Shown here piece by piece: positions 46,347 through 59,338 of a stretch of DNA of 64,000 nucleotides. The position numbers were made by a program, and so were the translations under genes. This DNA is from Polyporus tsugae. Its lineage: Eukaryota > Basidiomycota > Agaricomycetes > Polyporales > Polyporaceae. Position 1 is the stretch's first letter. Each line of letters opens with the position of its first letter. The notes under the pieces are model-generated. The model was not told the DNA's origin. It did not search any database and worked only from the letters and a program-made list of their open reading frames with translations. Location of the stretch: contig JAHRBS010000013.1 in the NCBI GenBank assembly GCA_024305745.1, forward strand, positions 2,294,001 through 2,358,000. The letters run 5' to 3'.

Positions 46347-47486
46347 CTCGGGAAAGTCTTTGTCTTGGTGTTTTTTCTGCTAGTCGGTAGTGAGTCTGAG
46401 CCTGGGCTCACAGCAGTGAGGATCGAGGAAGTGCGCTCGAGATGCAGATGGAGAGAAAGGCAAACTGGGCAGCAGCATCGATGGTCGGTACCCGCAACGC
46501 GCGAGGGTGGAGTGGGGGGCCGTCCGTATACATATCCCAATCACGCACCAACACGCGTATGCGGCGTGTTTGTGGTACACCACGTGAGCTCGAAAGGCCA
46601 CTCTTGCATGATCGTTTTCGCCAAGCGCAGATGTCCTCTCGCCTCGACCTGCCCGATGAATGTGCGTCCGCCCCGAGGTTATTACTCTCGATCGCTCTCT
46701 AGCAACAAGACCCGCCGGAGTCTCAGGTGCCTGGCCGGCGCGCGGGGATGGAAATGCGAGTGCGACTGCAAGTGCGCTGGGGCCGTGAAGGGACCGGGCA
46801 CTGAATGCATTACGTCTTGCAAGGCGTGAGACCCAGACGCTGTGCGAGAAGCGGATGACGATAGGGACGCAGGGGCCTTCTCGCGCGCTTTCTTGGCCTG
46901 TGGCCGGCCTATTTGCGTGTACTCATCGGCGCACGATTGGCTGCAACACCTTTGAAGAGGACCGCAGATCGGGGGGTTTGGGTTGTGCGGATGGGGCGTG
47001 TCCGGCGGTGGAGTTTGTTTGTCATGCTCGTAGTCTGTAGAAGTAGTTACTCTCCTCTGGCTGGCCTTGGTATTCAAAGCCTGAGAGTAGGATCGCGCTG
47101 CCGTGAGGCTGGCGAGCTGAATGTGGGTTCGTTCTGTCTAGTCGCTAGTCAGATGTAGTCATCTTCGCAGATAGAAAGCAGATTACTCACCATATAGCTC
47201 ATAGCTTGACGATACCGCGAGCTAGGGTGGCAGGGAAGTCTAGGGAGCAATGGTAAACAGAAACTGAGACGTCATGACGGATCGGGATGACGCTCCTGGT
47301 GCCGGGCAATGAAGGGGACCTAATTCCGCAAAACGAATGCCATTCTGAGCGCATATATTCACGCACTAGCGTATACAGACAGAGTGACTCGATCAACCTC
47401 ACGGTCGTCCACACAAAGAAACACTTATCACATACGGAAATCGAGCGAGGTCCAGTGCATACAGGACTTGACACATTAGGCAGTAT
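46347..47486. other. intergenic region
   Basis: About 1.1 kb containing the promoter of the low-complexity gene (minus) and the 3' UTR of the next minus-strand gene. Open frames here lack any family signature. Confidence 0.5.
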
Positions 47487-48315
47487 TCACCACATGTACG
47501 GCTTGCAGATGGCCCTCATCCTGCCGAATGGGTGATCCACGGAGGCGGGAAGAGGAGCCCCGGGAACCTGGCATTCGCCAGCGGCCCCGACCTTGCACTT
47601 GTCGTCGTCAACCCCAGGGAGAGTCGTGGGAGAAGAGCTGCGGGAGGAGGTCGACTCATCGCAGTCGGGAATCGGAGTTGCGGGAGCTGAATAGAACTCT
47701 TGGGTGGGGGAGCGGGCCATGGTCCGGATAGAACGTGAAATCGACATCCTGCTGTCCACGGTTGGGAATATGAAGTTGTTCAGACGTCTCTGGTGTAGTG
47801 CGGAGTTGATCTTGTCGTCGAGGGGAGGGTAGGCTTGGCCGGGGTCGTGCTCGTGAGATTCCTGAAGAGTGGGGGACGAAGATCCTGCACCGGCAACGAA
47901 GAGTACAGACAGTGAGATACGCGGGCAGATAGGGGAGGGGTGAGTACTTACCATCGCAGGGACAATCGCGCTGGACGTTCCGCTCGAGGTCTTGAGACAC
48001 AGCAAGCTGGCGTTGTCGCCGTGCAGCGAGCCTGGAGCGGGCGTACTTGTAGAGGCGGACCGTCAGGGGGATACCCCATACAACGTAGAGGATAAAAACT
48101 ACAGCGCCAACTGGGATACAGATAGCCTTGTGAGTCGTGAGCTCGGGAGGGTGGGGAGGCGGAGACGTACCGATTGCAGCAATGTCACCAAAGCAGAGCC
48201 TGAAGTATGGGGCCAAAGGCTGGCACTGTGAGTTGGCTAGCAACGGTTGCGCTTGGACCGCAGGTTGGACGTTGGTCGACGTGGGTTGGACCGGAGGTGG
48301 GTCGTTGGTCGACAT
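47487..48315 (-). CDS. small single-pass membrane protein, unknown function
   Basis: Exons 48315-47952 and 47884-47487 give 253 residues; the 67-nt intron is GT-AG. After a Pro/Gln-rich head comes one strong membrane segment (about residues 64-88, ICIPVGAVVFILYVVWG then PLTVRLY), followed at once by a basic stretch (RSRLAARRQRQ), which predicts the head outside or lumenal and the tail cytoplasmic. The tail is Ser/Thr/Pro-rich and ends CKPYMW. A GTACGT to ACAAG pair at 48170-48127 looks like an intron but would destroy the membrane segment, so I left it unspliced. I do not recognise a family. The gene is divergent from histone H3. Confidence 0.6.
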
Positions 48316-48665
48316 GGGTAGTGAAAGAAGAAACTCGAAGCTATTGCGAGGGGAGCGTGAACAACGAAAGTCGACCAGCTTGAAAGGTCCATACGTCTTG
48401 TGGTCTTGATATATGGGCGACCATGTTGGCTGACTGGGGTGGCTGGCTGCATCTGCTGTGTGATCGACTTGGATGGTATCGAGCTAGAATTCGAGCGACG
48501 GCGGATGACATGAACATATGCTGCAGCCCCGCGCCAAGGACTCAGATGCATGCTCGACGCGACGTAAGCGGATGCTTTCGTCGAAAGAGAGTAAAGGGAC
48601 AATTGGGTCCGCCATTGTGAAAGGCAAAGTCAAAGCGACGGGTGGAGGCGGCGACTCGAGCATGA

Positions 48666-49864
<1,199 letters not shown>

Positions 49865-52773
49865 TTAGACACCTCCGCCGCTCTTCTCGACAGGTATCCT
49901 CCGCCTCTCCGTCGTGCGGTTCGCGTCATACGCCGGCGCGAACAACACCTCGCGAAGCTCGGCGCAGATCTATGAAAGCGCTAGCGTTATCAACGGTCTT
50001 GAACAGAATAAACCGCAAAGAAACTCACCTCAACGAACTCGTCAAAGTCCACGTCCTTGCTGCGCGCATACCCGACCTCCTCCATCACATAATCGTAGTC
50101 TTTCCGCCGCACCCCGTCAAAGCCCGGCAGGCCCTTGACGAGGTCGTACAGCTGCGCCGGCTCGAGCTTAGCCTGGTCCTGCTCGATCGGCAGCGTCGCG
50201 CGCGCCTCGAACGCACGCTTGAACGCCTCCAGCTCGCCCGCGTCGAACTGCGCGCGACTGTACACCATCTCCTGCGCGGCGCGCCTCTTCCGCGCGTGCC
50301 GGATACCGAGCGCGGTCTCCACGCAGTCGACGATGCCCTTGGGCTCGCTCGAGACCGGGCGTGAGGTCGCCCCGGGCATCAGGCCCATCGTGAGCAGGAA
50401 TTCCGTCGCCGCGGCGGTCTCGGCCTTGGCGCGCGCGGAGGACCAGTGCGCCTCCTCGGCCATGATCTCGACGACGCGGGGGAGCGCATCGAGAGCGGCC
50501 TGTGCGTTGAGGAAGGAGAGCCGGCAGCGGCGCGCGATGACGTCGATCGCGGACTCGGCGTACTCGTGGCGGACGGCGTAGCGGACCTCCGCCTCGATGA
50601 CTGTGGATGCGGGTGAGTCACAGTGACGTGGGATGAGAGTAGGAATGGTGGCGTACATGGGTATCCGGGGGAGAGACGGATGCCGTGGAGAGGCCATGCG
50701 TGGCCTGTTGGCTGGGCGTATGAGAGCACCGTCCATGCGCGGTCGCCGTAGTTGTCGGACAAGTGCTTCGCGATCTCGGTCTCGAGACCGTACTGTAATG
50801 CGCGATTGCCAGATCAGCCAAACATTGACAGCACAAGCATATACGAAAGGAGAGTACTCACCCGCTGGACGAGACCAATGAACATGTTTCTACTCCAGCT
50901 GTCGCTGCCGACGAGGCGGACTGACTCGGTGATGCACCTAGTCTTCGGCTTGAGGTCGAACACTTCGACAGCCTTGTCCACCGTCTCCTCCGCCATAGCG
51001 CGGTACGTCGTCCACTTGCCGCCAGCGATTGTGAGCAGACCGCTGTTGCTGACGTGGATCATGTGGTTGCGCACGAGGCCCTCGGTGCTCGCCGCGTTAG
51101 GGTTGCGCACGAGAGGACGTAGGCCCGCCCATGCACTCAGGACGTCTCCGCGGCGAACCTTGATGTCTGGACTGAGGTACCGACGGACCTCCTCGAGGAT
51201 CCACCGGATTTCGTCCTCCTGCGCGCGCGGGTGCGCGGAAACCTCGGCCGGCGTGTCCGTCGTGCCTGCGATGGTGTTACCCTGCCACGGGAGGAAGAAG
51301 ATGACACGCCCGTCGGACGTCGCAGGATCAAGTAGGCCCATCGTGCGCGGCGAGTAGTAATTCGGGAGGGTGATGTGTGTGCCGGCAGAGGGCTGGACGA
51401 TCGGTTTGTGCGTGGGGTTGTCCATGGTGAGCAGCGCGTCAGAGAAGGGGCCGGTAGCGTTGATGATGCCTTTAGCCTTGACGTCCCACTCCTTGCCAGT
51501 GAGCGTATCGCGGACCCGCGCGCCCTGCAGCTTGCCGGTAGCGGTGGCCTTGTCAAGTGAGGTGACCTCGACGTGGTTGGCGACGATCGCACCCTGCTGC
51601 ACGGCAGTCATGATGAGGGCAATGTTCATGCGGGAATCATTGTGTTGACCTGTGCGCATAGAGAGTCAGTGTATACGTGCGTCTGAAGGGAAATAAAGTA
51701 TCATTCACCATCGTAGTAAACCAATGCACCGACGAGATCGTCTTGCTTGAGCATAGGGAACGCCTCAAGAGCCTTTCCCTTGCTCATCAAGTATGACGAT
51801 TCCATGTTCTCTTTCCCAGCCAGTAAATCGTACATCTTACAGCCTGCCCAATAATACGGTACTTGCCAATACCTAGCCACGTACAGTCAGCATCGAGTCA
51901 TCGTTTAGATCAACGACTTACTTGTAAATAGGGAGCATGATGGGAAGCATGTGCGACAAGTAGGGAGCCGTCTGAAGGAAGATACGTCGCTCGTGGAGAG
52001 CCTCGACGACGAGCTTGTATTGCTCGTAGTCGAGCTCCATCACGGCCTTCTGAAGGTAGCGCACACCTCCATGGACGAGCTTCGTCGACTTGGAGGATGT
52101 TCCTGAAAATGACCATGTGAGCAAAAGGTGTTTAAGATGCAGAAAGATAATAATGAAGGGTACGAAATGTTCAAGACGATCCTCATGCAATAACTTCCCA
52201 AGGGCCAAGACAATGCGCAGGCCTTCTTTCGGCACACGGGCCCGACGTTCCGAAATGGAAAGTACTCTCGGTCGGTTTCACGAGTTCGCATTGTACGACT
52301 TCCTCTGCTATCGCGACCACGAGCAGTCATGACCAAACCTAATCGCATACATGGATGCCCTCGGTACGCAAGCCAACATACTCTCCCAGGTCCCTCCACG
52401 CGTGCCAAATCCGCAACGCACGTTCGCCAAACCCAGGTCCGTGGCACTCACCTGCACTAAAGTCATCGCGCTCGACGAGCGCGACTCTCAGACCTCTGCT
52501 GGCCGCATCCAACGCGACTCCGGCACCTGTCGCACCTCCTCCCACGACAAGTAGGTCGAACTCTTGGTTGGGATCCTTAGCCGACGACCTGAGCGCATCA
52601 AGCATCTGCTCCCTTGAAGGCGGCGTCCATGGTGGGGGCGGACGGCGGGTCTCCTTCGTCGAAGGCAAGTAGGTAGGCCCTGAGTTGAGGTAGTAGTATC
52701 CGCCGGCCGCGACGACGACAGTGGAACCCGAGACGGCTGCAATGGTGCGGCGATTAACAAGTTTGCGGAACAT
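49865..52773 (-). CDS. GUT2: mitochondrial FAD-dependent glycerol-3-phosphate dehydrogenase
   Basis: Exons 52773-52452, 52102-51922, 51872-51709, 51649-50862, 50792-50657, 50600-50029 and 49969-49865 give 755 residues. An N-terminal basic and hydrophobic segment (about residues 10-30) suits inner-membrane targeting. The FAD dinucleotide motif is [10 protein letters not shown] (about 76-85), followed by [13 protein letters not shown], the [10 protein letters not shown] region, AGTTDTP and AGGKWTTYR. The enzyme oxidises glycerol-3-phosphate to dihydroxyacetone phosphate and passes electrons to ubiquinone. The last 80 residues ([12 protein letters not shown] to FDEFVEICAEL) resemble a degenerate EF-hand pair like that of animal GPD2 and are absent in yeast Gut2. 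Intron 1 is 349 nt, far longer than any other here. The gene is divergent from the F-box-like cluster. Confidence 0.93.
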
Positions 52774-53280
52774 GGCCGCCGATTCGGACGTCGCTCAGCG
52801 AAGAGTGAGTGTGAGCGCAGGGAGGGAGAGGATGGGGAGTAGCGTCGATGAGGGTGCCCAGTGTTGGGAGGGGACGGCGCAGGCCGGAGAAGGAGACGGA
52901 TGGCGGGATAACTGTGGGTTTGCATCGAGTGCGGGATGAAGCTTGCTTATGAGCGGTCTGAGAGCACTTGCCAAGTCTGCCTCGGGTGGCCGGACCGCCA
53001 GGTTCTCCGGTCCGGCCCGATTTCTTTTCCATCCGAACGTTAACATTCGTCTAACAGCTACTCAGTACTCAACGTTCAACGTTCAACCATCACTGGCAGT
53101 CGACCGTCCCAGGCCGACAACCAGTTCGCAAAAGACTTTCCGCCCAGTTACCTCAATTTACGACCGATTCAACCCCCGATTTCCAGTTCCCGAAGTACGT
53201 CAGTAGAACTTGCATCAGTGGCTGTGTTCCATGGCTCACTCATTTCCGACTCCCGGGCCAGGGTTCACGACATCACCAGC
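52774..53280. other. divergent intergenic region
   Basis: About 500 bases between the dehydrogenase (minus) and F-box-like copy 5 (plus). It includes the hairpin at 52988-53017, part of a segment repeated upstream of copy 6. Confidence 0.5.
52988..53017. repeat. 10-bp perfect inverted repeat (hairpin)
   Basis: GGCCGGACCG and its exact reverse complement CGGTCCGGCC are separated by 10 bases. A diverged version of the same segment occurs at about 55179-55215, at the same distance before the next F-box-like gene. Confidence 0.7.
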
Positions 53281-54976
53281 ATGCATTGCGCGCTGTCTAT
53301 CGCAGAACTACGTTACTTGATCTGCACTCGCGCGACGGATCACACCTTGGTGCAACTCGCCCAATGCTGCAAAATTTTCCATGAGCCGGCCATCCGAGTG
53401 CTCTGGAATACTATCCCTTACTTGTCTCTGTTAGTCCTATGCTTTCCTCAAGACGCATGGACTATCGTGCATAGTTACGCCGGCGATAGCATCGTAAGCA
53501 CGACTGTACTCCGACAATCATTGATGGCTCACAGTATAAGTTCTACAGAAACTCGTGCGACCTCTAGCTCCAGAGGACTGGACGGCATTCCTCAAGTATT
53601 CCAACTTGGTGCGACAACTCGGGATATCGCCATTCTCAACGCCGAGTAAACCTCTTGCTGCACGGACCCCTAGGCTTGAACAGCGGGTGCTCTTGGAGTT
53701 GTCCGCGTACCGTCCGGTTTTCGTCTTGTTCCCCAACCTTACCACTTTAGATTGGGCGGGAATCAGGGTTCCGGAAGAGAACCTGCCCCTGGTTCTCGCT
53801 TTTCTCAATCCAAACGTCGCAAGGGTTCATATCCGCATCTCCGAGGAGCACCACGATCAACGCACTCTCCGGACCTCCCTCTCCCTCATCGCTAACCGCT
53901 ATACATCTCTCAAAGAGTTCCAGCTAACTCTAAGGCCCCCTCAATCGCGGGATGATCTCCTGATCATGCCGTCCATCCTGCCTGTCCTCACGAACCTCAC
54001 CGCGCTCGAAGTCTTTCGGTGCTTCTATATCCCTCTCACTGAAGACGTATTGGGTGCCCTTGCATCCCTTCAGAACCTCACCATGCTTGCGATCCGTCTC
54101 CCGCAGACCATGGCTTGGTCGACAATCGACATCCAACCCGACTGTCTCCCGAACTTGCAGAGGATGGTGATCGGCTCGCGGCCACAGGACTACATCAAGT
54201 TCAGCAGCAAGGCGTCATTCCCACATGTCAAAGCCGTACGGATCATACTCACCGACGTCCCGACCGGGGACGATTTGCCTCGCGTCTTCACCTCGATATG
54301 CGCACAGTTTTCGCCCTCCGTACTCACAAAGCTCATCGTGAACATGGACTCGGAGACACCCCAAAATCGCAGGCAGCTCACACAACCGACTACCGCGATC
54401 CGCCTCGAGCACCTGCAGCCCTTATTCAAATTTGGCAAGTTTACCGGCTTCGAATTCTCCATGGCCTCTCGTTACGCTCTGGATGGTGCCACGTACCTCG
54501 CCGTGGCCAAGGCGTGGCCGCACATCAAGACGTTCGAGATCGGGCTGGGGCAATGTTGCATACACTCCGAGATGCCGGAGATGCGCGACGTGCTCGTCCC
54601 CTTCGCCGCACATTGCCCGAAACTCACCCGCTTGGGGGTGCGTTTTGACGGCACCAAGACCAAGCTTCTCGCGAGCGGCGGCATCGCCAACGCCCATCCG
54701 CAAGGCAGACCGAGCACATCGATTGTGGCGTCGTTGAACTGTTTCGACTCTTGCATTTCCGGGCCAACCCACGTCGCCGCGTTTATTGCCTTGATATTCC
54801 CGAAGCTGAAGGAACTGACATGGAAAAAGGCGCCAGCGGGTATGATGACGCTGTCGGGAGGGTTATGGGAAGAGGTCCAGCAGTACCTCCCTTTGTTCGC
54901 GACCATACGGGAGGACGGGCGATCGGAAGGGAGAGATGCAGCTGAACCGGAAGGAGCAGCAATGGTCGTGATCTAG
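53281..54976 (+). CDS. F-box-like / LRR-type protein, copy 5
   Basis: Exons 53281-53493 and 53549-54976 give 546 residues; the 55-nt intron is phase 0. The start MHCALSIAELRYLIC opens the F-box-like segment, followed by LAQCCKIFHEPAIRVLW and CFPQDAW. Exon 2 begins KLVRPLAPEDWTAFLKYS, then Leu-rich repeats to the end with no break. An upstream in-frame extension without ATG exists to 53218, but the ATG at 53281 matches the start of copies 6 and 7. This copy is very similar to copy 6: both exons 1 are 213 nt and the intron is in the same place. Probable SCF ubiquitin ligase adaptor, target unknown; the role is inferred from the family. Confidence 0.78.
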
Positions 54977-55480
54977 GAAACAGCCAATATATACCGGGGA
55001 AATGTAACAACGAATAGCTAGATGATATGTGTATTATTCTGCCGCGACTTCAATCTGTAGTATCGCACATACTTATTACTTAGTACTGATCCATGGGACG
55101 ACGATTGTCCAGTAGTCAGCAGCGCTGCACGACATTCTACGTAATACAGTGAGCTCTTCACGATCAGGAAGTCGAGCTCGGCCACCGGTCCGCAAGGCTC
55201 TCCGGTGCGGCCCGGTATCAGGGCCATCGACCTAAGTTACATAACGGCTGACATCGAAAACGCTCTCGTCGTCGATCCCCCAACCAGCAATCGCCCATCC
55301 AGGTCCCATTTCCTCTGGGACTTGTCGTCAGGCGTCAAGTTACAAAAAGTGTCTGACTAGACAACGACTAGTCGATGCCATCCCAAACCTGTCGGCCTTG
55401 CCTGGCAGAGCAAGTAAGTTAGCTAAGTGACGGTTTGTTCTCGAGTCTCACTCGTTTCCGGCTGCAGGGTTCGCGGCATC
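54977..55480. other. intergenic spacer repeated from upstream of copy 5
   Basis: About 500 bases between copies 5 and 6. The stretch around 55179-55215 is a diverged copy of the hairpin segment at 52988-53017, so the tandem duplication included upstream DNA. Confidence 0.55.
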
Positions 55481-57140
55481 ATGCATCGCGCGCTGTCTAT
55501 CGCAGAGATACGTTACCTGGTTTGCACCTTCGCGACGGATCACACCTTGGTACGACTCGCGCGGTGCTGCAAAGATTTCCACGAGCCGGCCATCCAAGTG
55601 CTTTGGAATGCCATTCCGAACTTGTCTCCTCTAATCCGGTGCTTTCCTCAAGATGCATGGACTATCATGCCTAGTGTTCTCGGCCGCAGCATCGTAAGTA
55701 CTACTGTGCTCCGACAATCGCCGATTGCTCATGTTGTGGGTTCCACAGAAACTCGTGCGGCCTCTAGCTCCAGAGGACTGGACGACCTTTCTCAAGTATT
55801 CCAACTTGGTGAAAAAGCTCGGGACGTCGTTTTGTGATCTCAGGGCGGTTAGGCTTGAGGAACGGGTGATCTGGGAGTTGTCCGCGTACCGTTCTGTCCT
55901 CGTCTTGTTTCCCAACCTTCTTGCCTTTGAATGGACTGGAGTCCAGTGGTCGGGGGCGGACTTGCCAGTCGTCCTCGGTTTTCTCAATCCGAGCATAACA
56001 AAAATCCGCATCGTTGAATGGCAAGACGATCAAGGCCCCCTCCGAACCTCCCTGTCCCATATCGCCAACCGCTTTACGTGTCTGAAAAACTTCCGGCTGG
56101 CGATAGGATCACTGTGGTCTCTGAACGATCCCCTAATCGTGCCATCCGTACTCTCTCTCGTCCGAAACTCTTCCAAGCTTGAGGTCTTCGAGCTTACCCG
56201 TATCCCTCTTACTCAAGACGTACTCGGTGCCATTGCGAGCCATCAGAACCTTACCCAGCTTGCGATTCGTCTTCCGGAAACCATTCCTTGGTCGACAATC
56301 GACATCCGAGACGATCATTTTCCAAAGTTGCAGAGCATAACGATTGTCTCGCGACCACAGGACTACATCGAGTTCAGCAGCAAGGCGTCGTTTCCCCACG
56401 TCAAAGTCGTGCAGATCCGACTAGCCGACGTCCCGACTCAACAGGACGACTTGCCTCGCATCTTCGCCTCAATATGCTCTCAGTTTTCCGCCTCCGTACC
56501 CGTGCTCGAGAAACTCGTCGTGGTCATGGAAGAGACCCCCGAGAATCGCAGGCAGCTCGCAGAAGTGAGGACGGTTGTCCGCCTCGACAATATACGGCTC
56601 TTTTTCGTCTTCGACAAGCTCTCCGTCTTCAAGTTCTCGGTGGCCTCTCGTTACACGATGGACGCAGCCGCATACCTCGCCATAGCCAAGGCATGGCCGC
56701 AACTCAAGTTATTCGATTTCGGGCTACAGGAGTTTTGCGTTCACTTGGAGCCCCCGGGGATCCGCGACGTGCTTGTCCCCTTCGCCGTACATTGCCCAAG
56801 GCTCATACACTTGGGCGTCCGCTTTGATGGTCATAGCGCTAGGCTCGACGCGACCGGCGGGCTTACCAACGCCCTACCCCCAGGCGAACCGAGCACATCT
56901 GCCGTCAACGTCCTGGACTGCTTCGACTCGCCCGTTTCCGGGACGCCCCACGTTGCTGCATTTCTTGCGTTAATATTCCCGAGGCTCATGCTCGTGATGT
57001 GGAAGAGGTCAACAGCGAATACCCTACAGCAGGGCCGGGGGCGATTGTGGACGACGTTCAGCAATATTTACCGTTGTTTGCGATCATACGGGAGGACGGG
57101 CGACGGGAAGCGGCAAGGGAACTGCAACGATCGTGATTGA
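55481..57140 (+). CDS. F-box-like / LRR-type protein, copy 6, altered C-terminus
   Basis: Exons 55481-55693 and 55749-57140 give 534 residues. The start MHRALSIAEIRYLVC and the LARCCKDFHEPAIQVLW and CFPQDAW elements match copy 5 closely, as does the exon 2 opening KLVRPLAPEDWTTFLKYS. The last 28 or so residues are unlike the family. In the next frame the sequence reads QQYLPLFAIIREDGR, the normal family ending, so a single base seems to have been lost near 57055. The new frame meets a stop a few bases after the old one, so length is hardly changed. It is the tandem duplicate of copy 5 and probably still makes a protein. Confidence 0.72.
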
Positions 57141-57557
57141 GGGGGGGGGCACAGCGAATATTCGAGCAGCAGGTGTACCTTTATGTAGTAAGTAATGCAC
57201 TCAGTTTCCTTCCACCATCGGTTTGCGCTGGCAACTTTTGGACTGGCGGTTGTGCACGTGACCGAAGGACCATGCGTCTTTCGGGCTGCGGTTCCCTCAG
57301 GTCTCGTTGATCTTATTGACAACCTGCCCCTCTAAGTAAGTTTCTGAACCTGTTTATGTGCCAGTTGACCAGCTTATTCACATTCTGTAGGGTCCAGTTC
57401 ACGAGACACCGGAATTGCTGACAGGGCGGGGTCGTTGACTGGGTCTATCCAGTACATAAGTACGTAATTCTGTTGAACTAGTACTACTACACGCGTCAAA
57501 CGGTACTCAGTGACACGTCAACTAACTGCAACTCGTCTATGCCACTGGCACCCGTAG
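57141..57557. other. intergenic region
   Basis: About 420 bases between copies 6 and 7. A G9 run near 57140-57148 follows the stop of copy 6. No other feature supported. Confidence 0.45.
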
Positions 57558-59245
57558 ATGCATCGAGTCATCTGCATCGCAGAGATTCTCCACTACATCT
57601 GCAACGAGGTCGATGGACCGACATTGGCAGCGCTTGCGCAGTGTTGCATGAAGTTCCACGAACCTGCCATTCAAATATACTGGCACAGCATCCCAGACTT
57701 CATACCTCTAGTCAGATGCCTCCCTGCAGACGCTGTAAAGATGAATGACGTCGATGGCCTTGTCGTGAGTGGAACAGTAATTATCGAGTCTGTTATCGGA
57801 GTTTACGCTAATGACATACTCGGTAGGCTCTTGTCCGACCACTCGAACCGGAGGACTGGGCCGCCCTCGTTAAATATTCCAAGTTTGTGCGACACATTGG
57901 GACTCGGGAAGGAAGCCTCTGGTCGTTTCCCGACGACATCAAGCTAAATGACGAGTTTCTTCGGAACCTTGAAGACTCTGCGTCCCGTCCCAGGGTCGAC
58001 CTGCTTCCCAGCTTGATCAGCTTCAATTGGGCGGGATGCAGGTTACCCTCGTCTGACTTATCGCGCGCGCTCTGTCTCCTCGGGACCCAGGTCAAGACAG
58101 TACGCATCACTGAGTGGCGCGACGGAAAATCCGCCCTTATCGGGGCCCTTCTCCTCCTCAACGACTATTTTCCACAGTTGCAAGTGCTGGAGGTTCGTCG
58201 ATCTGACCCAGACATGCCGAATGACTGGACAGAGGAAGAGCACTGGTTCCAGTACGGGTTCGGGTTTGAGCCGACCAGCAGACCGTACTTGCCCTACTCG
58301 CCCTCGACGCTCCCTGGTGCATACAAATTGCGCGCGCTCACGCATCTCGACTGCAGCGCCATCCCTATCACAGATGCAACATTTCGGGTGCTGTGCCAGC
58401 TGTCAATGTTGACTTCGCTCTCCATCCATCTCCCTCGGTCTCTGGCCTGGACAAAGACGAAGAATTCATCAGAGGTCTTCCAGAACCTGCGAGATCTCAC
58501 GATCACCTCGGCATACAATGACTACCATGCATTCGGTGCAGTGATCGTTCTGCACCAGGTTGAGGCGTTGCACCTCCGCATAGTCGGAATGACTCGGAAG
58601 CTGGGAACCATACCACACATTTTCTCGACGATCACCCGACAGCACTCCCCCACCATGCTAACGACACTCAGTGTCTGTACCAGCAAATCAACTCTCATCA
58701 CGGGGGATGCGTTCCGCGAATCAAAGGCTTGGGTCCTACAAGATGACGTCCGACAACTGCTTGACTTCCGCAACTTGGTTACGCTCGAGCTCGGCTTGAT
58801 CTGCTGCTACAAACTGGACGGCCCCCTCTACATCGACATCGCAAAGGCCTGGCCGCGCCTCGAGCAGCTCAGCATAGGAAACAACCGGTACGCCATCCAT
58901 CGCCGCCCGCCGACCATCCAGGACGCCCTCCTCCCGTTCGTGCACTACTGCCCGAACCTCACCCGGCTGGAGGTGACGTTCGATGGCCAATGGCCGCTTG
59001 AGCCCGAGGAGGTCGCGAACATCCTCCCCCATGGAAGGCGCAGTACGTCGCGTGTCACCTCGTTTTCTTCCATCCACTCCCCGATCGAAGAACCGGATGC
59101 TATTGCAGCGTTCCTTGTGAGGATCTTCCCAGAGCTGAAGGACGTGCACTACGACACTTCCCATATGTGGTCGGAGTACAGATGGAGAGCGGTTTCGAAC
59201 TCCCTACCATGGTTTTCGATGATACAAAATATAGGGCGCGCATGA
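57558..59245 (+). CDS. F-box-like / LRR-type protein, copy 7
   Basis: Exons 57558-57764 and 57827-59245 give 541 residues; the 62-nt intron is phase 0. The start is MHRVICIAEILHYIC, followed by LAQCCMKFHEPAIQIYW. Exon 2 starts ALVRPLEPEDWAALVKYS, and Leu-rich repeats continue to the end. The donor is the GTGAGT directly after codon 69. It has diverged well beyond copies 5 and 6, with an insertion near residue 175 rich in Trp, Glu and Tyr (DWTEEEHWFQYGFGF). It is intact. Its 3' end faces the P450 pseudogene. The function is as for the family: a probable adaptor for ubiquitination, not demonstrated. Confidence 0.75.
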
Positions 59246-59338
59246 GTAGTTGACAACCCTTTGTAGACGCGTCCACACTAACAATCAACTGAGAACATGT
59301 GGATGCGACGGAGTTCTAAATTTGAGCTGCTACATAGT

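Noticed and set aside
48127..48170. 44-nt candidate intron in the small membrane protein gene
   Set aside because: It has GT-AG ends, but removing it shifts the frame and destroys the only membrane segment.
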